A DNA stretch of 64,000 bases, from positions 149,621,632-149,685,631 of the forward strand of contig OX235270.1 of NCBI GenBank assembly GCA_944472135.2, in the 5' to 3' direction. The notes beneath the pieces are model-generated. The model had not been told where the DNA came from. It did not search any database and worked only from the letters and a program-made list of their open reading frames with translations. Positions within the stretch are counted from its first letter, which is position 1. The number at the start of each line of letters is the position of its first letter. Source of the DNA: Trichobilharzia regenti (Eukaryota > Platyhelminthes > Trematoda > Strigeidida > Schistosomatidae). Below are positions 43,574 to 53,104 of the stretch, one piece after another. A program made the position numbers and the translations under genes.

Positions 43574-44919
43574 TTACCAAGGGAGTGAGAGGTTAATCAC
43601 ACTCTCTTTCTGTATGCATAAGTCTGGTTTAAGTCTTTTGATTGCGATTGCTTCGGCAAATCGTAGTAAATTTGCTGTCCTTTGTCTATTTAATATTTTG
43701 AAGGACTTAGAAATCTCTACGAGATGTCCGGTATCAATAATGTGTCTGGTAATTGCACTCTGGGAATATCTGCTTCCTTTCAGGCACAGGTTTTTGGGAA
43801 TATGTTCAGAAAACCGGATAGAAGCCCTTCTTTCTGTCCTTCCAATGTACTTGCTCCCGCAAGTGCACGTGAATTCATAAACGCAGTTGGAGGTGACATC
43901 AGCAGGGTATTTATCCAGTTTTGAGTGGATTAAAGAAGGAGTGGTGCTGTATACTGTTATGAGTTTTGCTGCTGGGAAGCTTCTATTTATTGCACCTTTC
44001 AGTCTTTTGTCAATCTTTTGTGACACTGCATCTCCTTTGTATGGTAGACAGATAAACACTTTTTTCTTTTCTACAGTTGGATGCTTTTCTTTCTCATCTT
44101 TTTCTCTGCTGTACTTCTGAATAAATCCCTTAGGGTATCCATTTTCCCTTAGGCATTTCTCGACGAAAACTAATTCTTCTTCGACCCTGTTTGGTGAACA
44201 TAGCTTTCTGGCTCTGTCATACAAAGTCCTCACTAATCCACGTTTATAGCTTATGGGACAAAAGCTGTTATAGTGAAGATATTGTCCAGTCCAGGTTTCT
44301 TTTCTATAGATGGACTTTTCGACCGTGCCTTCGTTTGTTCTTTTTACATTTAGATCCAGGAAATTGAACTCATTATTATGTTCATATTCCATGGTGAATT
44401 TGATATTTGGATGTATCTCATTTAGGCGATCATATAGTGCCGATGCGTGATCCATATCGTTGCAAACAACAAATGTGTCATCAACATATCGGCGATAGTA
44501 GGTAGTTCCATTGATAGCAGAACTTAGTTGTGTTTGCTCAAGGTAGCCCATGAAGATATCAGCCAGGATAGGTCCCAGAGGCGAACCCATCGCGACCCCA
44601 TCGGTTTGTCGGTAAAGTTGATTGTTGAATTTGAATTGTATATCTTTTGTGCAGAGCAGTAGAAGTCGCTTCATCTCTGTTTCCGGTAATGGTAGTAGAT
44701 CCGTTTGTTTACAAATTATATCAATTGTTTCCATCAGTGGTACATTTGTAAACAAGGAGGTCACGTCATACGATACCATGAGTTTGTCTGATATGTCGAT
44801 ATTGTCAACTTCCTTGGAAAATTGATAACTATCCTTCAGGCTGTGGGTTGCAAATTTAATTCGAATGGGCTCTATAGAATCAGCTAACCATCGAGCTAGC
44901 TTGTGGCATGGTGAGTCAA
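43574..44919 (-). CDS. PLE-C reverse transcriptase and GIY-YIG endonuclease, 5'-truncated
   Basis: Open from the junction at 44919 (VDSPCHKLARWLADSIEPIR) through the stop at 43574. The first Met, at 44779, starts a 401-codon stretch. From that Met: DVTSLFTNVPL at 5-15, GVAMGSPLGPILADIF at 61-76, the catalytic YVDD at 98-101, SIYRKETWTGQYLHYNSF at 156-173, the GIY-YIG core CVYEFTCTCGSKYIGRTE at 299-316, and SEHIPKNL then ITRHIIDTGH. There is no internal stop. The upstream fingers (IRPDKG and GLPKVHK motifs) are missing, so it cannot be autonomous as it stands. The uninterrupted frame implies a recent insertion. Confidence 0.9.
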
Positions 44920-45046
44920 CTTAAACTAAAAACATTGTAACGCTTTCATTTTGAATGCGTCAGTTTTATAGTATCTCTTCCTCTACCACCACTCAAACAT
45001 TAAAGCATGTTATTATCATCTATATAACCATTATAATTTCAGGTAG

Positions 45047-45112
45047 GGGTGTGCAGCTGATGAGAACCTGTGAAATAGAATGATGATATCATTTTATCCT
45101 GCAAATTTCGTC
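45047..45112 (+). ncRNA. Hammerhead-like motif, right arm of PLE-C
   Basis: TGCAG, CTGATGA, GAACCTGT, GAAA, a stem III hairpin of ten pairs (ATAGAATGAT, loop GAT, ATCATTTTAT), C, CTGCA. Stem I is five Watson-Crick pairs (TGCAG/CTGCA). The core bases, the A-T pair opening stem III and the C at the cleavage site all fit the hammerhead consensus. The weak point is helix II, eight nucleotides with little pairing. Hammerheads in PLE termini are established in the literature; activity here is unproven. Confidence 0.55.
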
Positions 45113-45776
45113 TTCCTTTCTTTTTCAAATAAATTTATCTAACATAAATTCATGGGCCCATAGTCCACACAGAAATCGAAAGAGTTAAAGAAGAGGCCAC
45201 TTGAAGAAGTCATTGATCTGTTTGATAAATTCAAAACGTGGCAGTCAGATTATCAAATAGTTTAATGTTGAACAATTAAAACGCATGAAGCGATTGACAA
45301 GGCATAGTTTGGAAATTCTTAAATTAGGTAGATAAATCTTTTGAAATGTAGCTTTTAACATTATCAACCTGATGTCAAAACGTAAGTTATGGTGTTCCAT
45401 CCTTTATATATATAAATTTCCCTACCCGTTGTTAACTTACACACTGACACGCATACAATGTACACAAATTTCAAGCCCATAAAACCCTTTTTCTCTACCC
45501 CGTGACCTTGACATGATCATTCATCCATCTGAAGTTAATACAATCATGACTCATCATGAGAATTTATTACTGTAAGTTCGTTGTCACTCGTAATTATTTT
45601 CTTTGTAATACTGGTGTTCAATTTAGTATTACATTTATGCATTTCACCACGATCACATATATATATTTTTTGGACTGTAATATATTAACAGTCTAATTGT
45701 AAATAACTTCTGGAATTCTGATCTAAATGATTCCATGTTACTCTTTTTTTAACAAACAGCTAACTGGAAGTTGATT

Positions 45777-45985
45777 TGCGGATGGTGACTAGCAGTGGAA
45801 TCTATGATGGACATTTCGTCCTATTTGGGACTCGTCACTGAATGTAACTGCATTCCCCACTAAGTGAGTGACGATGTCCCCACCGAGGCCAAAGCGTTAT
45901 CCACTAGACCACTTGGGCCAAGACAGCCACCTCTTGTGCAGCGGATCATCTTAATGATTTAATTCAGTCGACGGGAAAATATAAA
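45777..45985 (-). mobile_element. Sm-alpha-type SINE, minus strand, with hammerhead relic
   Basis: In complement: TTTTCCCGTCGACTGA (head), TTGGCCCAAGTGGTCTAGTG GATAACG (tRNA-like A box), a deletion removing the B box, ACTCACTTAGTGGGGAATGC, then AGTGACGAGTCCCAAATAGG, ACGAAATGTCCATCATAGAT and TCCACTGCTAGTCACC. The first core C is replaced by G, so the ribozyme is probably dead. Stem II (GTCC..GGAC) is intact. Confidence 0.75.
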
Positions 45986-45989
45986 ACTG

Positions 45990-46555
45990 AATTAAACCAC
46001 TTATGTTGTCGATAACAATCATTTTGTCATTATAATAGATCATACAACTATAGAACCTGATGAAGAAGCTGTCGAATAGAATATTCTTGGTTCAACAGTC
46101 TTTTGAAATTTCGAATGGGCATTTTTAATCAAATAAAGAAAATATTCTCTATTGTTAGCTGTCTGAAATCCTTTACAATAATTGTTAATCATGATAAACC
46201 TGTAGTCTTCTTCGTATGTCTTAAATGCTCAGTTTCCTTGGTAATGACTTCTGTTTATCATGTATCATCATCGCTGTTTGTACTTTTTTGGTCACATATC
46301 CTATTGAAGTATCGATGGAAGCTTTTCAAATATCACAGTAAGCACTATCTTAGGGGTAAATGTAAGAAAAGGTGAAACCTCTAGGATACTTATGACGGTT
46401 TCCGACAAAGGGCAGTAATATACACCCTGAGTATGATTAGGCGATCACGCTCTCTGTTTAGTGAATAATTCATTCTTACTTTACACATTGGAAAGTGCTA
46501 CACTGCATTTGACTGCTGTCAGAATTTATGCCAACCGCCTGATTATTATCACACA
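45990..46555. other. No gene seen
   Basis: A 90-codon plus-strand frame (46103-46375) has no domain and ends in ordinary AT-rich DNA. I do not call it a gene. ATAGAACCTGATGAAG near 46053 recurs near 49200, flanking another Sm-alpha copy. Confidence 0.4.
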
Positions 46556-46559
46556 TACT

Positions 46560-46758
46560 ATTTTATTTTTTTATATTTTGATCATAGCTTGATTCCACAC
46601 ACAGTATTTTCGGTACTAGTATGGAATTTTCAGCATGTGATATCGGTAGCCCAAATTTTGCTGGCCGACCGCAGATATCAGGTGTGTGTCAGCAGGGGGC
46701 CGAACTCCGGACTATGTGCATGATTAGCAAGAGTCCTAACCGCTGCGCTGCTGACTCA
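46560..46758 (-). mobile_element. SINE-1 copy, minus strand
   Basis: In complement: AGTCAGCAGCGCAGCGGTTA (A-box region), GTCCGGAGTTCGGCCCCCTG (degraded B box), CTGATATCTGCGGTCGG and GAAAATTCCATACTAGTACC. A diverged promoter suggests an older copy. Confidence 0.8.
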
Positions 46759-46759
46759 C

Positions 46760-47600
46760 CCTTTCGTCGTGCGCACGATTGATGTGATACAAGAACTGAC
46801 CGCTAGAGTGAATTGTCTTCATGTAAGGGGATGATGAAATTAAGCAAGTTTATGTGGTAGTAATGGGAACCCCATAACGATACAATATACAATTAGTTCT
46901 AAGGTTCCGTAAAGTATTATTTGGGTAGACTGTAAACTGTTTTCTAGTAAGTCATACAACCTACACTTCACTCTTTCCAATTCCTTAGAAGGAGTGAGAG
47001 AAGCGAGGGTAAACCACAAGTTTTTAGGTTATGCACCTGTCTACGAGTTATAATTCTTTGTGTGAATGCTCAGAAGATAATGCGACTGCGTAAGTAAACA
47101 CCCGCATTAAGAAGCACTTATAATTGAAATAAATGACGGTTTATTGGGCTGCTTTTATTGTTGTAAGTCATACAAAATGATTAATGTTTTCTGTTCATTT
47201 GCTTTCTATGCATTCATGTCATTATTTTGTTGCTTCGCTTCGTATTGCAATTATATTAGTTTATGCGGCGCATTTCTTCCAGGCTATATTCATGTTTTAC
47301 GTCCAAATTAAGAGGTAAAATAAGGCTAGTTCCTTGTTCATTCGTGTTCATATGAACATTTTTTTTTGAAAAAACCGTGAATAGCATGTCCTAAATATAT
47401 TGTACTTGTATAAATTGACTCAGTTTATCTATATTAATGCATTTTCATTTAACACCGGTCAGAGTAAGTTTACTGTTCTCAGACATTGTAGAAACACACA
47501 CATACACACAAACACACAAAAATAACACAGCTATCGGAAGTATATAAGATTTTTTCGCATCATAACTACTAGTTGCAATTTTAATTATTTTCTACACAAC
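46760..47600. other. No gene seen
   Basis: AT-rich, with a CA-rich stretch near 47496-47520. No motif-bearing frame. Confidence 0.4.
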
Positions 47601-48120
47601 CGATAGTGATTCCGTAAATGAAAGACGAAGTACCTGGACTAGCCATCCCTAAATGTATCTACCGATTCAACTTCGCTTGTGGAGTGAGTTATACTGGCTG
47701 TTATTCAGGAACATCTACCAGTGTGGTTAAATAAAGTTGTAGTTAGCAACATCAATACCTCTATACTGAACACCTGGTCCAAACCGGCCACAAAGCTAAC
47801 ACAATGAAGAATCCTTCTCCATCATCTATCGGGTAACAAATAAATCGCCAAAAACATCCAGGTGCCGCATACTCTAAACAACAGAGGCTATCGAGATTCT
47901 GTGTACATAAGAAACATGTCCAGCCACTGCTAGTGTCCTGTTCTTCAGTAGAGACTATAAATTTATGAATTTGTAATATTATCTTTCCTAATTTTTCTGA
48001 CATTCAGCTTATTATAGAAAATATTCCCATTTAGACATTTAGAAAAGAGATAGATTGAGCGAGCGAAGAAATATTTACTTTTCAATTAGATCCTCATCTC
48101 TGGCTCTACTCTAATATACA
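47600..48120 (+). pseudogene. Penelope GIY-YIG remnant with 3' terminus (PLE-F)
   Basis: The plus strand reads PKCIYRFNFACGVSYTGCYS (GIY-YIG core), EHLVQTGHKANTMKNPS, then CVHKKHVQPLL, the usual PLE C-terminal order. 48001-48120 is the terminal block shared with 14850-14940 (GAAGAAATATTTACTTTTCA). Several stops. The 3' part appears to be interrupted by the SINE-1 at 48194 and SINE-2 at 48590, resuming at about 48985-49075. Confidence 0.65.
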
Positions 48121-48193
48121 CGTATAGCATTTTTATTACAATACACAACGGTTTATCAATCAAGTGGCGATATGTTTGTTAACAATAATTAGT

Positions 48194-48396
48194 CAGTGTC
48201 GGTGTCACAGTGGTTAGGACTCTCGCCGACCATGCACATGGTCCGGGGTTCGCGCCCACGCCGACGCACACTGATATCAATGGTCGGCCTGCGAAATTTG
48301 GGCTACCGATATCCATGCTGAAAATTCTATACTTGTACCGAAAATACAGTATGGAATCAAGTTGTAAATAAAAAATAAATAAATAAATAAATAAAA
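48194..48396 (+). mobile_element. SINE-1 copy with (AAAT)n tail
   Basis: GTGTCGGTGTCACAGTGGTT (A-box region), GGTCCGGGGTTCGCGCCCAC (B box), CTGATATCAATGGTCGGCC, GAAAATTCTATACTTGTACC, ATGGAATCAAGTTG, then AAATAAATAAATAAATAAAT. The clean simple-repeat tail marks the true 3' end of the family. Confidence 0.85.
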
Positions 48397-48589
48397 ATGT
48401 CAATAGGGTGGTAATTAACGAAGAAAAATTAATATGTATAATTAAAAGGTGGAAATGGTTACAACACGTGGATTGCATAATGCATAATTTAGGAAAAATG
48501 AAGAGCAATTAAGGAATAAGCGTGTGCACAGGTTGATTACGTAACAGATTGTTAAAGAAAATAAAACACTCCATCACTTGAATACCAAT

Positions 48590-48985
48590 GAGATGCTCAC
48601 TGGCGACTGGCCCTATTTAGGTAGGTAGTTACCTGGGTTCCAGTAGGAAGTCGTGACCAGTAGGGTGCAGCCGGTCGGTTGTGAGGACAAATACTCGCCA
48701 AAGACATTGGCTAGCGGTCGCGCTATGTCGTGAATTGGCAGAAGTTAGAATTCAAGGATCATTGGATCGCGTCCAGTGGCTTAATGGTATACGAGCTCGC
48801 CTTGTAACCGGAAGGTCCTGGGTTCGAATCCCGGTGGGTGCATACTGCTGAAGAATCCCAAACTTGGACGAGACAGCTGTCCAGTACTCCCAGGTTTTCC
48901 AATGGTTCTCTAACTAATGTCAGCTCATGATGAAATCCTGTAACCAACCAATCAAATCCCTACAAACCACCACTTGAAAATAAAA
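48590..48985 (+). mobile_element. SINE-2 copy, best preserved, with hammerhead
   Basis: An upstream part (48598-48750) is followed by a tRNA-like domain, CCAGTGGCTTAATGGTATAC (A box) and CTGGGTTCGAATCCCGG (B box, 48817-48833). A hammerhead-like segment then follows (48838-48892), and a tail with GCTCATGATGAAATCCTG. Related copies lie at 1100, 11990, 34575 and 34961. The upstream part also occurs in the minus copy at 34790-34960, so the full unit may be near 390 bp. Confidence 0.75.
48838..48892 (+). ncRNA. Hammerhead-like fold in SINE-2
   Basis: TACTG, CTGAAGA, ATCC..GGAC, GAGA, CAGCTGTC, CAGTA. Stem I pairs TACTG with CAGTA; stem III is the short palindrome ACAGCTGT; cleavage would follow C. 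Departures from consensus are A for G at the base of stem II and GAGA for GAAA. The design, type I with a very short stem III, is the same as in Sm-alpha, but the sequence is different. Confidence 0.55.
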
Positions 48986-49255
48986 CAATTTGGACAATGA
49001 CAATTTGTAAATAAAGTTGAAGTGGTCATAAGAATAAAATAATTTTTACAAGAATAACACGTATTGTTATTGTTATTATTGTTATGTTGATGCTGTTGAA
49101 CTGTAATCTATTAATATTATTAATTTGATGTTATATAAACAACATGAATGTTGTTCATAACACTAATTCATTCACTATTATGGACTGATATATAGCTATA
49201 GAACCTGATGAAGATCAGGTTATCGAAAAGAACATTTTTCTATTTAATTGAATTT

Positions 49256-49452
49256 TCAATTTTCCCGTCGATTGATTGGACCGAAGTGCTCGGTCTCAGC
49301 TTCTTGGGCTTTGGCGTTTGAAACTATAGGCACTGGATTTGAGTCTAGGTGGAAACATCACCACTCACTGCGGAGTGCAGGCACATCCGGCTGACGAGTC
49401 CCAGGTAGGACGAAAAGCGCGTTATCCTGGATTCCACTGCTAGTCATCATCC
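49256..49452 (+). mobile_element. Sm-alpha-type SINE, plus strand
   Basis: Head TTTTCCCGTCGATTGATTGG, ACCGAAGTGCTCGGTCTCAG, then GGCGTTTGAAACTATAGGCA, ATTTGAGTC (degraded B box), CACTCACTGCGGAGTGCAGG and the hammerhead region. The A-box part has been deleted. The head matches 15783-15823. Confidence 0.8.
49382..49440 (+). ncRNA. Sm-alpha hammerhead, catalytic core intact
   Basis: CATCCGG, CTGACGA, GTCCCAGGTAGGAC, GAAA, AGCGCGTTATC, CTGGATTCC. The core CTGANGA and GAAA are complete. Stem I has four pairs (CCGG/CTGG with one wobble) and stem II four. Stem III is damaged by an insertion (AGCGCGTTAT where the family has a short palindrome such as ATGCGCAT). Best core of the five Sm-alpha relics in this window. 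Confidence 0.65.
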
Positions 49453-49674
49453 AACAAGTAAATTCTAGAATATTCTTTGTTCAGTAAGCATTCTACTGAA
49501 AAAAATGACGAAGTAATCAAAGAATAGGTTAGGCATTCACAATACTATTAATACTACAACCTACACTGTCAATGCAGTGACCTATGAATAGACGTTAGTT
49601 AACAGTTTAGTGCCAGTGTTATTGTTGTACTTTTTATAGCTCAGTCGTTAGAACAATGGTATAGAAAATCAGAG

Positions 49675-49885
49675 ATCATGTGTTTGTGTATCATTGGTTC
49701 AGTGGTAGAATGCTCATCATGCATGTTCGATTCCCAGCAGATGAACTTCGAAACATCGCCTAGTTTACTAATCAGTAACAAACACGCAAAAGAGGAAAGG
49801 TTGGGTGTGATGCCAGAAAACGCGTCGTGTAAAAGCAAGTAACACGGCCACTACGGTGGCTTCAAAGCCATTCGGGGTGTAAGGG
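49675..49885 (+). mobile_element. SINE-3 copy
   Basis: TCATTGGTTCAGTGGTAGAA (A-box region) and ATGTTCGATTCCCAG (B box) are followed by AAACATCGCCTAGTTTAC, CGCAAAAGAGGAAAGGTTGG and GTGATGCCAG. The promoter is the best preserved of the family. Confidence 0.65.
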
Positions 49886-50090
49886 ACAAAAAAAACAACT
49901 AAGGTGTTGTCCAGCAGTACATTTCAGTTGTACTATAAGTTGACTACACCTGCGCAACATGAAATAAAGGAAAACAGATAAAGAATAAAGAATGGAATAC
50001 GCACAACGAAATTCACTCACTTCCATGGATTCAAAAAGTCACAAACACAAATACAAATCGTGGAAAACACCCATCGGGACATGAAAGGGA

Positions 50091-51113
50091 AAAGAACAAG
50101 AGGTTCAGCAAAGATGACGATCTTTTCGAAGATTTCATTTTCAAAAGATGCTGTACAATCGCAATTATATACATTAGTTTACATAAATACTATTATTATT
50201 TGTTTAATTAATTCCACATAGTAACCAAGGAGATAATATTTTTCAACTTGAAATGAAAGCTTGAAGGTATGAATACAGATGACAAGGGGATTAGAGACAA
50301 GATTACATAGGATTAGAAAACAGTTACTACGTATGCAAAATTAACATTTGATAACTGGAGAAATAATAGTTTCAAAGGCGAATAATAGGTGACAATTATT
50401 TTCAACTTGATATGAATTACAGGAGGCGTAGAGACAAACATTACGCAGGGATACAACGAATTGCAAGTGAGAACAAAATGAGCATAGAAGCAAATTGAAT
50501 TAATAATAATGATAATAATAATTTTCAACTTGAAATGTAAGTTAGGAGATGTGAATACAGACAGATTACAAGAGGCATAGAAACAACAACAAAAAAATTA
50601 CACAGGATTAGAATATAATTGTCAAATAGTTATTCTAAACGGATTACAAGTGTGATCAGGAGGAGCATGGAAACAAACTTAAAATGAGTTATTTTATGAC
50701 TGAAATGAAAATGTGATGAATTGAATGAAGACAAAGAGAGAGAGGAAAATGCACACACAGAGAACAAAACAAAACAAAATAAAACCTGAAGGATAGGGGA
50801 AAATACCGAACTAGGTTCATGGTAGTTGTAAAGGCTGGACTAGTTTCTTTTGAACTTACAGCTCTGGCTTTTCGATGCATGTGGCGAGAGCTTCCGCAGT
50901 ACAAAGAAGTCGGAAACACACTGCCTTTGGTAGATGTTTGTTTACTTTGTAAATGACTCTGAATGATGAGTCAGTTGAGATGCTGTGACAAGCATTGACG
51001 AGGTGTTCAGTTATGGCGCTTCTGACTGAACCAGTGCCTCTTTGCAGCCATGATGGGTGATCTTCTCTATGGAATTCTCTATGTGGAACTAAATAAATAA
51101 TAATTGTACCCAT
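50091..51113 (-). pseudogene. Penelope C-terminal fragment and long 3' UTR (PLE-E)
   Basis: The minus frame 50856-51113 reads GSVRSAITEHLVNACHSIST, DSSFRVIYKVNKHLPKAVCF and LCTAEALATCIEKPEL, the end of a GIY-YIG polyprotein. 50091-50855 is its 3' untranslated region, almost identical to 62366-63117. The UTR contains three imperfect tandem units starting TTTTCAACTTGA at about 50238, 50399 and 50521. It is 5'-truncated near 51113. Confidence 0.75.
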
Positions 51114-51119
51114 GTAAAC

Positions 51120-51845
51120 TAATATATATATAAATGCGACTGTACAAATGAATACAAATCTGTTTATAGATAAATTAGATGTGACTGCTTTTCAGCGCAC
51201 GAAAAAACTACTGTGAGATATAATCCGTCAATATGTATCACCCATAAGATAACTAAGCAGAATGGTGATTTGTACAGGTGGCCGATGTGAAAATTTCGAT
51301 TCCACACACACGCACACACACACACACCAAACAGTACTGCCTACCACTGTGATCTAGGTGATCTTAATACCAGGTGACTGTTTCACTGGTTTTAAGCCTA
51401 AACAAAAAGTACAAGTATGTCAGCTTAAGTTCATCTTAAGGAAATGAATCAGTCCAATTCATTTTAATTCTAGCCATATTAAATAATGTGTTACGGTATG
51501 TGATCTTGCTAATTTTCGTCAATGCCATCTATGCCATTCAAGTGATGCAACCTTAAATTATGTAATCCTGATTGTGCAATTGGTAGCAGTTCACACCAAT
51601 CGGTAGTTGCTAATTACCACACGGAAGGGATAGAAATATTGTGGAAAATTTCTGATGGTTTGTAACTGAACCTTCCCCCCGTCTAGCCTTAAAAAACATT
51701 CAGTGTTTAGAAATGTAAGAGCAATAACACCTCTGATGAGTACACTTGTGTTATAAGTCACAAGAATACATAGTATAATACGCGTTTATAATCTAGTGGG
51801 GTTATTAAAAATTGTATCATGATGAGATATTTTTATTTTATGTAG
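51120..51845. other. No gene seen; (CA)n run
   Basis: A short CA run lies at 51305-51326. Otherwise AT-rich non-coding DNA. Confidence 0.4.
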
Positions 51846-52045
51846 CAGTTTTTAATAGGTTTACTTCACACCTTTGCATAAATAAAAAGTGTAGACAGAA
51901 TGAGTTTGCAGTAATAAATGACCCGTGTGAACTAACAGGTGACCTAGTGTTGACGTTTATTTTTCACACTGTTTCCAGTAGTATTAACTGCATCCGACTG
52001 ACTAATGAACACATAAAATTACTAAACAAAAAATCAAGAAGTTAG
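51846..52045 (+). CDS. Candidate terminal exon of an unknown gene
   Basis: An acceptor-like TTTTATTTTATGTAG ends at 51845. The frame then runs FNRFTSHLCINKKCRQNEFA, VINDPCELTGDLVLTFIFHT and ends LNKKSRS at a TAG (52043-52045). Entry would be phase 1. Composition looks protein-like (spaced Cys, mixed residues), unlike the low-complexity shadows elsewhere, and it has no retroelement motif. No partner exon is identified in the window, so it may belong to a gene whose other exons are hidden by repeats, or be chance. Confidence 0.3.
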
Positions 52046-52151
52046 TTAACTAACCGGCAAGATACTAGTAATAGCGTTATTCTGCATAAAAAGTTCACAC
52101 AATATACAGAATATAATGAAGAAGAACTGTAGCTCAGTTGTATAATTTTGA

Positions 52152-52490
52152 TGTAGTTGTGTTCTCTGAGCTCGATGGTTTATTTGTGGAGCTTTCATTG
52201 CCCAACTAGGCAACATCCGCAGCCCTTCCTTCCATTTGAAATGAGCCTTTAGATTTCTCCATGAGTTTATTAATCATCTCTCCCAGTGACTTTGAACGTG
52301 ATTGGTTTTGTGTGTGTGTGTGTGTTCAACTAGTCATGTTCAAGGTCACCAGCAGAGATGATTGATAAACTCCTGGAGAAATTTAAAAGCTTACTTCAAA
52401 TGGAAGTATGCGCTGAAGATGTTTCCTGGTAAGGTCAATGAAAGCTTCGCAAATCAACCATAGATAGAGCTCAGAGAACACAACTACATT
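52152..52490. repeat. Inverted repeat, ~150-bp arms
   Basis: Arms near 52152-52302 and 52335-52490 are reverse complements at roughly 80 percent (shared TAGTTGTGTTCTCTGAGCTC, GAGCTTTCATTG or AAGCTTTCATTG, and AATCATCTCT). The spacer includes (GT)n. A related single copy lies at 55548-55640 and a scrap near 11895. The complement of the left arm and the right arm contain a CTG..GA..GAAAGCT order reminiscent of a hammerhead. Confidence 0.65.
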
Positions 52491-53104
52491 TAAATATACA
52501 GAATTTCCAAGGCAAATAGCAGTGTATAGTAGCACCTCATGTGACGCAGTGTCGTTCGATCTGAAAAATCAAATAATACCTTATAGTATTCCTCTCTTGT
52601 CACTAAGATAGGTGCCGCAGTTGCTTGAAAGCCAATGACTAATACGTTTGAGTACATTTAGCGACGCACCGATATAATTGAATGGTTAGAACAATGATAA
52701 ATAGTGAAAATTGTATTCATTCACGGAAAATACCCGTCCAAACATGAATATAAGAATGAAAAAATTGAACAAAGAGTCTCTTCTTCTAGGTAAATTCATT
52801 CACTTAGCTGTACAACAGCTTTTATGTATAACTATTTTGTGTGTGTGTGTGTACATTAGGATTGCCAAACAAAAATAAGAAATTAGTTAGGGTTACTGCT
52901 TACGTCATCAAAACTGTAACTATGGGGGGGGGCGTGACATTTAGTATGCATTGACAAAGATTGTGTAGTGTGAAATAAAATGTTAATGGAGACACGTGTT
53001 CAAAATAAATTATGTAATGGATTGAAAGAGTAAGTGAAGGGTTAGTTAAGAAGATGATGTTATTAAGATTCCACACAAAAAAAAATTCAAAAAACAAAAT
53101 ATTA
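52491..53104. other. No gene seen
   Basis: Non-coding; a short (GT)n near 52838 and a G9 run near 52925. Confidence 0.4.

Larger units (their letters stand above)
43161..45126 (-). mobile_element. Penelope-like element bounded by ~205-bp inverted repeats (PLE-C)
   Basis: The reverse transcriptase/GIY-YIG frame (43574-44919) is flanked by 43161-43365 and 44920-45126, which are reverse complements at about 90 percent by eye. Examples are AACTAAAAACATTGTAA with its complement and GACGAAATTTGCAG with CTGCAAATTTCGTC. The low-coordinate arm is the element's own 3' terminus; the other is an inverted copy abutting the truncated 5' end of the coding region. Each arm contains a CTGATGA..GAAA hammerhead-like motif. 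PLEs are known for such pseudo-LTRs. Confidence 0.85.

Noticed and set aside
47761..48003. Minus-strand frame of 80 codons with several Cys and Trp
   Set aside because: The opposite strand encodes the recognisable Penelope GIY-YIG remnant, which explains the sequence.
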